NCBI GenBank assembly: GCA_051881075.1
Contig: JBJEPE010000004.1
Coordinates: 1-64,000, forward strand
Length of the DNA: 64,000 nt
Source of the DNA: RUG14223 sp051881075
Lineage (GTDB): Bacteria > Bacillota > Clostridia > Oscillospirales > Acutalibacteraceae
Reading direction: 5' to 3'
Shown here piece after piece: positions 18,716 to 26,383 of the stretch. The notes beneath the pieces were generated by a model. The model saw only the letters and a program-made list of their open reading frames with translations, was not told the DNA's origin and ran no database searches. The translations under genes were made by a program, and so were the position numbers. Every line of letters starts with the position of its first letter. The first letter of the stretch is position 1.

Positions 18716-19288
18716 ATGACGAGTATATCAAGAAAAACCAAAGAAACCGATATAACAGCCGAGCTGGAGCTTTACGGTGGAGATGTTGATATTAGCACAG
18801 GCGTGGGATTTTTTGATCATATGCTTACGGCGTTTGCAGTGCATGGCGGTTTCGGACTAAAATTAAATGCCATAGGCGATTTGAATGTAGACTGTCATCA
18901 TACCGTAGAGGATGCCGGCATAGTGCTTGGTAAAGCGTTTGCACAGGCCTTGGGCGATAAATCGGGAATAGAGCGCTACGGTACGTTCTTCATTCCCATG
19001 GACGAAAGCTTGGCAATGGCGTCTGTTGATATCAGCGGCCGACCCTTCCTTGTTTTTGAAGCGGAGTTTCCGCAAGAAAGGGTAGGGGATTTTGATACCT
19101 GTATGACTGAGGAGTTTTTCAGAGCATTTGCCTTCAATGCAGGTATAACGTTGCACCTTAAGATAGAGTACGGCAAAAATTCACACCATATGATAGAGGC
19201 AATGTTTAAGGCGGCGGCACACGCAATGAAGGCTGCGGTAGCAAGAAGAAGCGACGGTGCGTTGCTCTCGACAAAAGGTTCATTGTAA
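18716..19288 (+). CDS. hisB: Imidazoleglycerol-phosphate dehydratase
   Basis: Manganese-dependent dehydratase, 190 residues, monofunctional (no phosphatase domain). The two metal-binding motifs are present: CHHTVEDAGIVLGKA (about residues 60-74) and NSHHMIEAMFKAAAHAMKAA (about 155-175), and FFDHMLTAFAVHGGF is near the N-terminus. The ATG follows the hisC stop with no gap, and a GGAGG ribosome site lies inside the hisC end. In many Clostridia hisH would follow; here a 69-bp spacer leads directly to the hisA-hisI fusion. Confidence 0.96.
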   Translation: MTSISRKTKETDITAELELYGGDVDISTGVGFFDHMLTAFAVHGGFGLKLNAIGDLNVDCHHTVEDAGIVLGKAFAQALGDKSGIERYGTFFIPMDESLAMASVDISGRPFLVFEAEFPQERVGDFDTCMTEEFFRAFAFNAGITLHLKIEYGKNSHHMIEAMFKAAAHAMKAAVARRSDGALLSTKGSL

Positions 19289-19357
19289 TATTAATGAAAA
19301 TCATGGTCAGTCTATATTGTTTAGTTTGTGAATAAAATGTAGCGAGAGGATAATTTT

Positions 19358-20398
19358 ATGAAGATTTTTCCTGCAATAGATATAAAAGACGGAAAGTGTG
19401 TCAGACTTTTTAAGGGCGATTTTTCAACGGTACATAAAGTTGCGGAAAGTCCGATAGAAACAGCAAAAAGCTTTGAGCAATGCGGTGCAGAGTGGATACA
19501 TATGGTAGACCTTGACGGCGCAAAGGACGGAAAAAGGGTAAACTCACAGGTATTCATTGATGTGCGCAAAAGCGTAAATATAAAGATAGAGCTTGGCGGC
19601 GGAATACGTGATATGGACGCCGTTGATTATTATCTACAAAACGGTATCGACAGGGTAATACTCGGCTCTGCCGCAGTTAAAAAGCCTGATTTTGTCAAAG
19701 AGGCCGTAGAAAAATACGGTGAAAGAATCGCTGTAGGAATAGACGCTAAGGACGGCATGGTAATGGCTGAGGGATGGCTGGATGTTTCACAGGTGCATTT
19801 TACAGAGCTTGCCGTGCAGATGGAGAAAATAGGAGTTAAAACTATTATTTTCACAGATATCTCTAAAGACGGTATGCTGTCAGGGCCAAATTTAAAACAG
19901 CTTGAAGAGCTTAAAAATACCGTTAGCTGTAATATTACAGCCAGCGGCGGAATATCTTGCATAGATGATATAGTTGCTCTCAGAGAACTTGGCGTGTACG
20001 GTGCTATATGCGGTAAGTCCATATATTCCGGTAAGCTTGATCTTAAAGAGGCTATTGCACGTTCAAGGACTGTACCTAATGATGAATTTTTAGAAAAGTT
20101 TTTTAAAAAAGGCGAGCTTATCCCAACTATAATACAGGAGTACGGTACAAAAGAGGTACTTATGCTTGCCTATATGAATAGAGAATCTCTGAAAAAAACC
20201 TACGAAACAGGTTATACGTGGTTCTATAGCAGGTCACGTCAAGAACTGTGGAATAAGGGCGCAACGTCAGGACATCTTCAACGGGTAATAGAAATGTACA
20301 CGGACTGTGATGACGATACATTGCTTATAACAGTTGAACAGACTGGTGCGGCGTGCCATACAGGAAACCACAGCTGCTTTTATACTAAAATAGATTGA
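19358..20398 (+). CDS. hisA-hisI: HisA-HisI fusion: ProFAR isomerase plus phosphoribosyl-AMP cyclohydrolase
   Basis: 346 residues in one frame. Residues 1 to about 235 are HisA (TIM barrel, BBM II isomerase): FPAIDIKDGKCVRLFKGD, IELGGGIRDMDAVDYYL, VGIDAKDGMVMAEGW with its catalytic Asp, IFTDISKDGMLSGPN and the ending YGAICGKSIYSGKLDLKEA. Residues about 243-346 are HisI (PRA-CH): LMLAYMNRESLKKTYETGY, the zinc/metal DCDDDT motif and the cysteines in GAACHTGNHSC. HisI is usually free or fused to HisE; fusion to HisA is unusual. HisE is a separate gene 16 bp later. A GAGAGGA ribosome site precedes ATG 19358. The N-terminal barrel matches HisA rather than HisF. Confidence 0.93.
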   Translation: MKIFPAIDIKDGKCVRLFKGDFSTVHKVAESPIETAKSFEQCGAEWIHMVDLDGAKDGKRVNSQVFIDVRKSVNIKIELGGGIRDMDAVDYYLQNGIDRVILGSAAVKKPDFVKEAVEKYGERIAVGIDAKDGMVMAEGWLDVSQVHFTELAVQMEKIGVKTIIFTDISKDGMLSGPNLKQLEELKNTVSCNITASGGISCIDDIVALRELGVYGAICGKSIYSGKLDLKEAIARSRTVPNDEFLEKFFKKGELIPTIIQEYGTKEVLMLAYMNRESLKKTYETGYTWFYSRSRQELWNKGATSGHLQRVIEMYTDCDDDTLLITVEQTGAACHTGNHSCFYTKID

Positions 20399-20414
20399 TT
20401 AAAGGGGAATATCT

Positions 20415-20741
20415 ATGGATAACGTTTTACAGGCCTTATATGATACGATTGTTGAAAGGCGTAATAACCCACAGGAGGGTTCTTATACTTGCTATTTATT
20501 TGATAAGGGTATAGATAAAATACTAAAAAAATGCGGTGAAGAATGCAGCGAAACCATTATTGCTGCCAAAAACGGGGATAATGCAGAAACAGTACTTGAA
20601 ATCTCTGATCTTATCTATCATCTCATGGTTATGATGGTAAACCAAAACATACAGCTTGACGAAGTTTTGGCGGAACTGGATAAACGCAGTAATAAGACAG
20701 GAAATCTTAAAAAATTTCATCAGGTAGATAAAAATACATAA
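20415..20741 (+). CDS. hisE: Phosphoribosyl-ATP pyrophosphohydrolase
   Basis: Second step of histidine synthesis, hydrolysing PR-ATP to PR-AMP. 108 residues of the MazG-like all-alpha fold, with SYTCYLFDKGIDKILKKCGEE and the metal-binding ECSETIIAAKNGDNAE...EISDLIYHLMVMM (Glu residues of EECSE and the later E..D pair). It has its own AAAGGGGAA ribosome site. The gene closes the operon. A weak AT-rich hairpin (20750-20775, AAATAAAC/GTTTATTT) followed by T residues may be the terminator. Confidence 0.95.
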   Translation: MDNVLQALYDTIVERRNNPQEGSYTCYLFDKGIDKILKKCGEECSETIIAAKNGDNAETVLEISDLIYHLMVMMVNQNIQLDEVLAELDKRSNKTGNLKKFHQVDKNT

Positions 20742-20749
20742 TAATCTGT

Positions 20750-20779
20750 AAATAAACCACGATTTATGTTTATTTTTAA
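20750..20779 (+). terminator. Possible weak terminator after hisE
   Basis: Stem AAATAAAC/GTTTATTT with a 10-nt loop runs into T residues. The stem is almost all AT, so termination may be inefficient. Confidence 0.35.
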
Positions 20780-20839
20780 TATAAAAACAATTATGTTGCG
20801 TAAAAATGAAATAAATATTAAGAAATAATTTCTTATATC

Positions 20840-20868
20840 TTGACTTAATTTGAAATATATGCTATGAT
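20840..20868 (+). promoter_or_regulatory. Promoter of the DUF4190-like gene cluster
   Basis: TTGACT (20840-20845), 17-nt spacer, TATGAT (20863-20868). A small hairpin with stem TTCACC/GGTGAA (about 20893-20912) lies in the leader, ahead of the GGAGG ribosome site at 20950. Confidence 0.7.
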
Positions 20869-20962
20869 AAACCAAATACTTTGTTGCTGTAATTCACCAT
20901 TTTATAGGTGAAATTAAGTACTAAATATAGTTTAAGATTCTAAATAAACGGAGGCGTTGTTA

Positions 20963-21436
20963 ATGAATAATAATTACAATGGTATGCCGCAACAGCCGCA
21001 ACAGCCGCAATATCAACAGCCCCAGCAACCACAATATCAACAGCCCGTACAGCCATATGTTCAGTACCCACAGCCTGTACAGCCTATGCAACCTGCACAG
21101 CAAATGTATCAGCAGGTAATCATGCAGCCGATGATAGCTATTGATAGCCGTTCAAAGGGACTTGGCACTGCGTCACTTGTGCTTGGTATTATCAGTGTAG
21201 TTACCTGTTGGCTTCCTGTTATTCCGGTTGTTTTAGCAGTTATTGGTTTAATTTGTTCAGTAAAAGCCCGTAACGGTATTCCTTACGGTATACCGGGAAG
21301 AGGTGTGGCAACGGCAGGATTGGTATTATCAATAATCGGTCTTGTATTTGGATCAATTTATCTTTGCTGTTATGCCTGTGCTTGTTCCAGTGCTTCAACA
21401 GTAGGATGGAATAACTATCGCTATTACAATGGTTAA
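20963..21436 (+). CDS. DUF4190-like two-helix membrane protein, copy 1 of 5
   Basis: 157 residues from ATG 20963, which sits 8 nt after GGAGG; an in-frame TTG six bases earlier is less likely. Residues 1-60 are a Gln/Pro/Tyr-rich low-complexity tail (repeats of PQYQQPQQ and QPVQP). Then comes a conserved block with two membrane helices: GTASLVLGIISVVTCWLPVIP (about 72-92) and RGVATAGLVLSIIGLVFGSI (about 117-136), joined by a short AVIGLICSVKARNGIPYGIPG loop. This matches the DUF4190 type common in Clostridia; no function is established. The C-terminus carries CCYACACSS, a Cys cluster after the second helix. First of five tandem paralogs with its own promoter. Confidence 0.8.
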   Translation: MNNNYNGMPQQPQQPQYQQPQQPQYQQPVQPYVQYPQPVQPMQPAQQMYQQVIMQPMIAIDSRSKGLGTASLVLGIISVVTCWLPVIPVVLAVIGLICSVKARNGIPYGIPGRGVATAGLVLSIIGLVFGSIYLCCYACACSSASTVGWNNYRYYNG

Positions 21437-21491
21437 TATTTTTATGCAACTGTGTTATATAATATTTTAGTATTAATTTAGAGAATTTAAA

Positions 21492-21956
21492 ATGAACGGC
21501 GGTATTCCGCAACAGCCTATGCAACCGCAACAAACTCAGTATCAGCAACCGTTACAGCCACAGTATGGACAGCAATTTGTGCAGTACGGTCAGCATATGC
21601 AACAGGTTATTAAATCTGCTGTTATGAAACCGATGACTGCTGTTGACCGTAAGGCGAAGCGTATGGGTATAGCTTCTCTTATTCTTGGTATTATTGGTAT
21701 TGTCTTCTGTTGGATTCTTGTTATTTCTCTGATTACAGGAATTATTGGCATAGTGCTTTCAGTTAAAGCCCGTAACAGTATTCCGGTGGGAGCACCCGGT
21801 AGAGGTATAGCAACAGCCGGTTTGGTACTTTCGATAATAGGTATTGTGTTAGGAGTAATTTTTATTTTCTATTTTGCCTATGCTTGTTATCATCTTCCGG
21901 AAATAGATGTGGATGACCCTGATTTGCATCATCACCATTTTTTTGATGATGATTAA
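21492..21956 (+). CDS. DUF4190-like two-helix membrane protein, copy 2 of 5
   Basis: 154 residues. Gln/Pro-rich N-terminus to about residue 35, then the conserved GIASLILGIIGIVFCWILV helix, loop VKARNSIPVGAPGRG and a second helix ATAGLVLSIIGIVLGVIFIF. The tail is acidic and His-rich (DVDDPDLHHHHFFDDD), unlike its neighbours, and could bind metal. The ATG is preceded by TTAGAGAATTTAAA where the other copies have TGGAGGATTTAAA-type sequence, and the MDNN start shared by the others is missing. Its ribosome site therefore looks decayed and expression may be low or coupled to copy 1. Confidence 0.72.
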   Translation: MNGGIPQQPMQPQQTQYQQPLQPQYGQQFVQYGQHMQQVIKSAVMKPMTAVDRKAKRMGIASLILGIIGIVFCWILVISLITGIIGIVLSVKARNSIPVGAPGRGIATAGLVLSIIGIVLGVIFIFYFAYACYHLPEIDVDDPDLHHHHFFDDD

Positions 21957-22010
21957 TGTGTTTATTTCGGATATGTTACGTATTTTTTATCTCATTTTGG
22001 AGGATTTAAA

Positions 22011-22421
22011 ATGGATAACAATAATAACGGCGGTATTCCGCAACAACCGCAAGACCGGCAACCGATACAGCCACCGCAAGGTCAGCAGAATGTTCAATAT
22101 GCTCTTCCGGTGATTATGCAACCAACGGTTAATGTTGATGTCAAAGCATATAGATTAGCTACAGCATCGCTTTTTATCGGAATTATCGGCTTATTTTTCT
22201 TTTGGGCTCCTGTAATTCCTATAGCTTTGGCAATTATCAGCTTGGTGCTTTCCGGAAAAGCTCGCAAAGTTCTTCCGATAGGGGCACCCGGCAGAAGTAT
22301 GGCAACAGCCGGTATGGTAATTTCTATAATAAGTATTGTATTGGGTTCGATTAGCCTATTGATTTTTATTGGCAATTATTCTAATGTTCCTCCTGTTGAC
22401 GATGATTACTACGAATGGTGA
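22011..22421 (+). CDS. DUF4190-like two-helix membrane protein, copy 3 of 5
   Basis: 136 residues: MDNNNNGG start, a short Gln/Pro-rich tail, helix ATASLFIGIIGLFFFWAPVIP (about 52-72), loop with SGKARKVLPIGAPGRS and helix MATAGMVISIISIVLGSISLL. The C-terminus is a short acidic DDDYYEW. Strong TTGGAGGA ribosome site. It follows the previous copy by 54 bp. Same architecture as the four neighbours; function unknown. Confidence 0.78.
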   Translation: MDNNNNGGIPQQPQDRQPIQPPQGQQNVQYALPVIMQPTVNVDVKAYRLATASLFIGIIGLFFFWAPVIPIALAIISLVLSGKARKVLPIGAPGRSMATAGMVISIISIVLGSISLLIFIGNYSNVPPVDDDYYEW

Positions 22422-22483
22422 CAGTAAGTGTGCTTGAATTAATTGAAGCTACATATTTTATCTGATTATAGGAGAATCAAGAA

Positions 22484-22876
22484 ATGGAGAACAATTATAA
22501 CGGTAATGCTCAGCAACCGATGCAACCGAAAGATACTCAGCCTGTAGTAACGGGTAAAACGGTTACTATTGATGCGAAAGCACTTAAACGTGCTTCGGCA
22601 TCACTGATTCTCGGACTTATAAGTGTATTAACTTTTTGGATACCTCTTGTGCCGAACATTTTAGCTATTATTTCTATAGTATATTCTGTAAAGGCTCGAA
22701 AAGCTATACCGAAGGGTTTACTCGGCAGAGGTATGGCGATGACAGGCAGAATACTGGCGATATGGGGATTTGTATTTGCAATATTCATTTTTTTAGGTTA
22801 TCTTCAAATGCTGCAAATTATATCATTTTTCTTATCGCCTGAGTTTATCTTAACTTGGTGCAAAGCAATGGGTTAA
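22484..22876 (+). CDS. DUF4190-like two-helix membrane protein, copy 4 of 5
   Basis: 130 residues with the shortest Gln/Pro tail (about 20 residues). First helix in SASLILGLISVLTFWIPLVP, the loop VKARKAIPKGLLGRG, and the second helix MTGRILAIWGFVFAIFIFL. The second half departs from the family: the usual TAGLVLSIIG is MTGRILAIWG, and the end is hydrophobic (LQMLQIISFFLSPEFIL), possibly a third membrane segment. AGGAGAA ribosome site. It is the most divergent copy. Confidence 0.72.
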   Translation: MENNYNGNAQQPMQPKDTQPVVTGKTVTIDAKALKRASASLILGLISVLTFWIPLVPNILAIISIVYSVKARKAIPKGLLGRGMAMTGRILAIWGFVFAIFIFLGYLQMLQIISFFLSPEFILTWCKAMG

Positions 22877-22926
22877 AGTACATTGCTTTACATATATTTT
22901 CAATTTAGTTTTAGGAGGGTTTTAAG

Positions 22927-23370
22927 ATGGATAACAATTATAACAACGGCAATTATCAGCAGCCGGCTCAGCCACAGTACGGTCAGCCAATGCAGCCACA
23001 GTATCAGGCTCCTATGGGTCAGCCACCTATGGCACCAATGAATGGCGGTGACGGTTCAGCTGCTACTATCGCTTTAATTTGCGGTATAGTTGGTCTTGTT
23101 GGCGGTCTTTTAGGTTCTTTTATTCATTGGATAGTACTTGTTATTGCTATAGTAGTTTCAGTTGTAGGTATTATCTTTGGTGTTAAGGGCCGTAACGCAT
23201 TGCCGGTGGGTATGCCGGGCAGAGGCAAGGCTACAGCAGGTCTTGTTCTTGGAATAATCGGTATCGTTCTTGCAGCTATCAACATCGCTTGTGTTGCCTG
23301 TGCTTACTGTGCACTTAAGTCAGCAGCTGACAGCCTTGGCAGCGTTGATTGGAGCTCATACGTAAATTAA
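22927..23370 (+). CDS. DUF4190-like two-helix membrane protein, copy 5 of 5
   Basis: 147 residues. The N-terminal 40 residues are Gln/Pro/Met-rich (PQYGQPMQPQYQAPMGQPP), followed by two or three helices: ATIALICGIVGLVGGLLGSF, VLVIAIVVSVVGIIFGVKG and TAGLVLGIIGIVLAAINIA. The end has CVACAYCALKSAADSLGS, a Cys-containing segment as in copy 1. Strong AGGAGG ribosome site. Its codon choice is more biased than that of copies 2-4, which may mean higher expression. A terminator follows at 23394. Confidence 0.78.
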   Translation: MDNNYNNGNYQQPAQPQYGQPMQPQYQAPMGQPPMAPMNGGDGSAATIALICGIVGLVGGLLGSFIHWIVLVIAIVVSVVGIIFGVKGRNALPVGMPGRGKATAGLVLGIIGIVLAAINIACVACAYCALKSAADSLGSVDWSSYVN

Positions 23371-23393
23371 GCATTTGCTATTTTGCTGATTTT

Positions 23394-23447
23394 GGCAGTG
23401 TACCGTCTTTATAATAAAAAAGCACGGTACCTGCCTAAAATTTTTTA
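23394..23447 (+). terminator. Terminator after the DUF4190-like cluster
   Basis: Long imperfect hairpin: GGCAG plus GTACCGT on the left arm, ACGGTAC plus CTGCC on the right, with an AT-rich 17-nt loop, followed by a TTTTTT run. It separates the paralog cluster from lgt. Confidence 0.7.
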
Positions 23448-23527
23448 ACGGTATTATGATAAATTTGGATAAAGAACACGCCGCTGTGTGCTTTTTATCG
23501 AAGTTTATTATTGGGAGGAAGTTGCTT

Positions 23528-24352
23528 ATGTTGCCAACCATAAATGTATTGGGTAAAGAGATGAGTATGTATATGCTCAGCGGCGTTCTCGGTGCATTAT
23601 TAAGCGGATTTGTTATGTACCTTATGGTGCGTGACAGAGATGACATAAGAAAAGATCAGTTGCTTCATATTGCTCTTGCGGCCTTTGCCGGCTTATTTGT
23701 AGGGGCGCATATTCTCTATGGAATTACCAATTATAAGAAGATAATATGGGTTTTCGGCCACCTATCGATAGTTACTGAATCGTTTGATAATCTATTCTTT
23801 GTGCTCAATGACATCTTTGGCGGAATGGTATTCTACGGTGGACTTTTTGGAGGAATTATCGGCGGATATTTGTATGTAAAGTGTATGAAGCTTGATTTTT
23901 GGGAGTATATGGATATATTTGTTCCTGTTATTCCTCTTATGCACGCCTTTGGCAGAATAGGATGCTTTATGAGCGGTTGCTGTTACGGTATAGAGAGTGA
24001 GTTCGGATTTGTATATCACAATTCCATTGTTGCTGAGGCTAACGGTGTACGCAGATTACCTGTACAGCTTATAGAATGTATAATAAATCTTATAATAGTT
24101 ATTGTGCTTATAAAGATATCTCAGCGTGGTATAAAGAAAGCTAAAATACTGTGGGTTTACGGTATATTATACTCTATAGTAAGATTTACACTCGAATTTT
24201 TCAGAGGCGACCTTATCAGAGGCATTCATTTTGGACTGTCTACTTCACAGTGGATAAGCATAGTGTTCTTTACCGTATCAGTTATCATGCTTATTAAATT
24301 AAGCAGTAAAAAGGACGATATTATGTCGAGTTGTGAAAAAGCAGTGGCTTAA
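23528..24352 (+). CDS. lgt: Prolipoprotein diacylglyceryl transferase
   Basis: Transfers diacylglycerol to the lipobox cysteine of prolipoproteins in the membrane. I start at ATG 23528, 9 nt after GGAGG (23514-23518); an upstream in-frame ATG at 23456 has no ribosome site. 274 residues with about seven membrane segments. The family signature VIPLMHAFGRIGCFMSGCCYG (about 135-155) is clear, followed by RRLPVQLIECIINL and, near the end, RFTLEFFRGD. Lipoproteins in this window (49064 and 56274) are substrates of this kind of enzyme. It is followed by 24366 after only 13 bp. Confidence 0.93.
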   Translation: MLPTINVLGKEMSMYMLSGVLGALLSGFVMYLMVRDRDDIRKDQLLHIALAAFAGLFVGAHILYGITNYKKIIWVFGHLSIVTESFDNLFFVLNDIFGGMVFYGGLFGGIIGGYLYVKCMKLDFWEYMDIFVPVIPLMHAFGRIGCFMSGCCYGIESEFGFVYHNSIVAEANGVRRLPVQLIECIINLIIVIVLIKISQRGIKKAKILWVYGILYSIVRFTLEFFRGDLIRGIHFGLSTSQWISIVFFTVSVIMLIKLSSKKDDIMSSCEKAVA

Positions 24353-24365
24353 GTGAGGTTTTAGT

Positions 24366-25148
24366 ATGAAAATAGGCATATCGACAGCGTGTATGTATCC
24401 TATGCTTACCGAAAGATCTCTGGAGCTTATGCAAAGCTTGGGATATGATGTGTTTGAGATTTTCGTAAATTCTTTTTCAGAGGTTGAACACGGTTATATT
24501 GACACTATAAAATCTATGCTGAAAGATAACGGAAGCACGCTTATTTCATTGCATCCGTTTATATCAGGTGATGAACCGTATCTTTTGTTTTCAAATTATT
24601 ACAGAAGATTTGTTGATTCCGTAGATTTTTACGATAGATTTTTTAAATGTGCGGCATTTTGGGGTGCTAAGTACGTTATACTGCACGGTGATAGACGTAC
24701 AAGCATTAACGGTATATCGGATGTTGAATATTTTGAGCGATTTGCAATTCTGGCAAAACGTGCGCAAAGCTTTGGTGTGATGCTTCTGCAAGAAAACGTA
24801 AACGCTTACCGTAGCCAAAGCGTTGACTTTATAGCTAAAATGAAGGATTACTTGGGTGATATAGCACTATTTAATTTAGATGTAAAGCAAACCATTCGTG
24901 CAGGTCAGGATTTAAAGCAAATGTGCCTTGCGATGGGCGGAAATTTACGTAATGTGCATATAAGCGATAATTTACCGGGAGAGGATTGCCTTTTGCCCGG
25001 ACTTGGAAATATGGATTATAAGGCGTTTTTTGAACTGCTTAAAAGCGTTAAATATGACGGTGCCTGCCTTATAGAGGTGTACAGCCGTAATATTACCGAT
25101 AATGCGCAACTGATAAAATCAGGAAAATATCTTGAAAGTTTTATTTGA
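24366..25148 (+). CDS. TIM-barrel sugar-phosphate isomerase/epimerase-like protein
   Basis: 260 residues of the xylose-isomerase-like TIM barrel (AP endonuclease 2 superfamily). Seen in order: GISTACMYPMLTE at the N-terminus, LISLHPFISG (about 57), YVILHGDRR (about 100), LLQENVNAYRSQSVDFIAKM (about 138), ALFNLDVKQTIRAG (about 165), NVHISDNLPGEDCLLPGLG (about 195) and LIEVYSRN near the end. The Glu, Asp and His residues in these strands fit a divalent-metal site. No substrate can be named. It is translationally close to lgt (13 bp). Confidence 0.78.
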   Translation: MKIGISTACMYPMLTERSLELMQSLGYDVFEIFVNSFSEVEHGYIDTIKSMLKDNGSTLISLHPFISGDEPYLLFSNYYRRFVDSVDFYDRFFKCAAFWGAKYVILHGDRRTSINGISDVEYFERFAILAKRAQSFGVMLLQENVNAYRSQSVDFIAKMKDYLGDIALFNLDVKQTIRAGQDLKQMCLAMGGNLRNVHISDNLPGEDCLLPGLGNMDYKAFFELLKSVKYDGACLIEVYSRNITDNAQLIKSGKYLESFI

Positions 25149-25222
25149 ATAGTTTTAGTATTCGGGCAAATATTATATTTATTATAAAATTTACTAAATG
25201 TTTTGTAAGGGAGCTGCATAAG

Positions 25223-26329
25223 ATGAGCAAAACTTTGGCAACTAAGAGAAACGGTAAAATTGAATTTTTAAGATTTATATTTTGTATGTCGGTGCTTTTA
25301 TTTCATTTCAATCAGTACATTATGGACAAGCTTTCATTCAGCAATAAAGGAAAGATTACATTCTTCAGTCACGGTGCTATTGCGGTTGAATTTTTCTTTT
25401 TTGTTTCCGGCTATTTAATGGCTAAAAGTATATTTAAGAGAATTGATACTCCCTGTAATAGCAGAGAGCTGTCAAAGGACTATGTTTCTTTCATATATCA
25501 CAAGTATATGTCGGTTTTTCCGCAAAATGCGGTTGCGTTTGTTATAACCTGTGTAGCCTTTCTGCTTTATGAATTTAATAAGAAAAGTAGTGTACTTTTG
25601 TATATATTCTCGGCTATTCCTAATTTTCTTATGATTGATATAACAGGCATACGTTACAGAAGACCTAACGGAGTAAACTGGTATATTTCTGCAATGCTTA
25701 TAGCAATGATGATAATTTATCCTCTGTGCAAGAAATTCTATTATACTTTTACCAGATATTTTGCTCCGCTTAGTGCTATATTGATTTTGGGCTGGCTTAC
25801 TTATACACAGTCAAACCTGACATCTCCGCATACGTGGCTGGGTCTGTGTTTTACAGGACTTATAAGGGCTATTGCAGAGATATCATTAGGTACCACTTGC
25901 TTTGAGATAAGCAGATATATTCAGAGTATCGACCTTGATAAGGGTAAGAGAATTCTGCTTACTTTGCTGGAAATAGGAACTTTTGCGATTATATGTTTGT
26001 ATATTGTAAGTGATTTATCTAAAAAATACGATGCTATGATAGCAATGCTTCTGTTTGTATTGGTATTTTTAGCGTTTAGCGGAGTTAGTTACGGTTCCGG
26101 CCTGTTTAACAATAAGCTATGCTATTTCTTAGGAAAAACCAGCTTGCCTATTTATCTTAGCCACAGTGCCGCTATTTATATTGTAAGAAATAATATGGCA
26201 GACAGCCGAACATTAGTAAAGCTTGCGGCTGTTTTGGCGTTTACCGCTATTATATCCGTATTTGTTTACTTTGGCGGTATGATTTTAAGTAAACTGTTTT
26301 CATCAGGTAGTGCAAAAACAACAAAATAA
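25223..26329 (+). CDS. Acyltransferase family 3 membrane protein
   Basis: Acyltransferase_3-type integral membrane protein, likely adding an acyl group to a surface polysaccharide or sugar. I start at ATG 25223 after a GGGAG ribosome site; the longer frame from 25145 has no good site. 368 residues with about ten hydrophobic segments. The N-terminus reads KRNGKIEFLRFIFCMSVLLFHF, with the family arginine and the proposed catalytic His in LLFHF. FFSHGAIAVEFFFFVSGYLM (about residues 50-70) and NGVNWYISAMLIAMMIIYPL are typical. Near the end, FLGKTSLPIYLSHSAAIYIV matches the last conserved block. Confidence 0.88.
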   Translation: MSKTLATKRNGKIEFLRFIFCMSVLLFHFNQYIMDKLSFSNKGKITFFSHGAIAVEFFFFVSGYLMAKSIFKRIDTPCNSRELSKDYVSFIYHKYMSVFPQNAVAFVITCVAFLLYEFNKKSSVLLYIFSAIPNFLMIDITGIRYRRPNGVNWYISAMLIAMMIIYPLCKKFYYTFTRYFAPLSAILILGWLTYTQSNLTSPHTWLGLCFTGLIRAIAEISLGTTCFEISRYIQSIDLDKGKRILLTLLEIGTFAIICLYIVSDLSKKYDAMIAMLLFVLVFLAFSGVSYGSGLFNNKLCYFLGKTSLPIYLSHSAAIYIVRNNMADSRTLVKLAAVLAFTAIISVFVYFGGMILSKLFSSGSAKTTK

Positions 26330-26340
26330 ATTACAAAAAT

Positions 26341-26376
26341 CCCCCTAATGCCGATATAAATTCTGCATTAAGGGGA
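26341..26376. terminator. Bidirectional terminator between convergent genes
   Basis: CCCCTAATGC pairs with GCATTAAGGGG (one bulge) around an AT-rich loop, with A-rich sequence on the left and T-rich on the right. It separates the plus-strand acyltransferase from the minus-strand histidine kinase. Confidence 0.8.
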
Positions 26377-26383
26377 ATATCTT

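Noticed and set aside
19358..20065. The barrel domain as HisF rather than HisA
   Set aside because: The N-terminus (FPAIDIKDGKCVRLF) and the ending (CGKSIYSGKLDLKEA) follow HisA; HisF would read more like RIIPCLDVxxGRVVKG.
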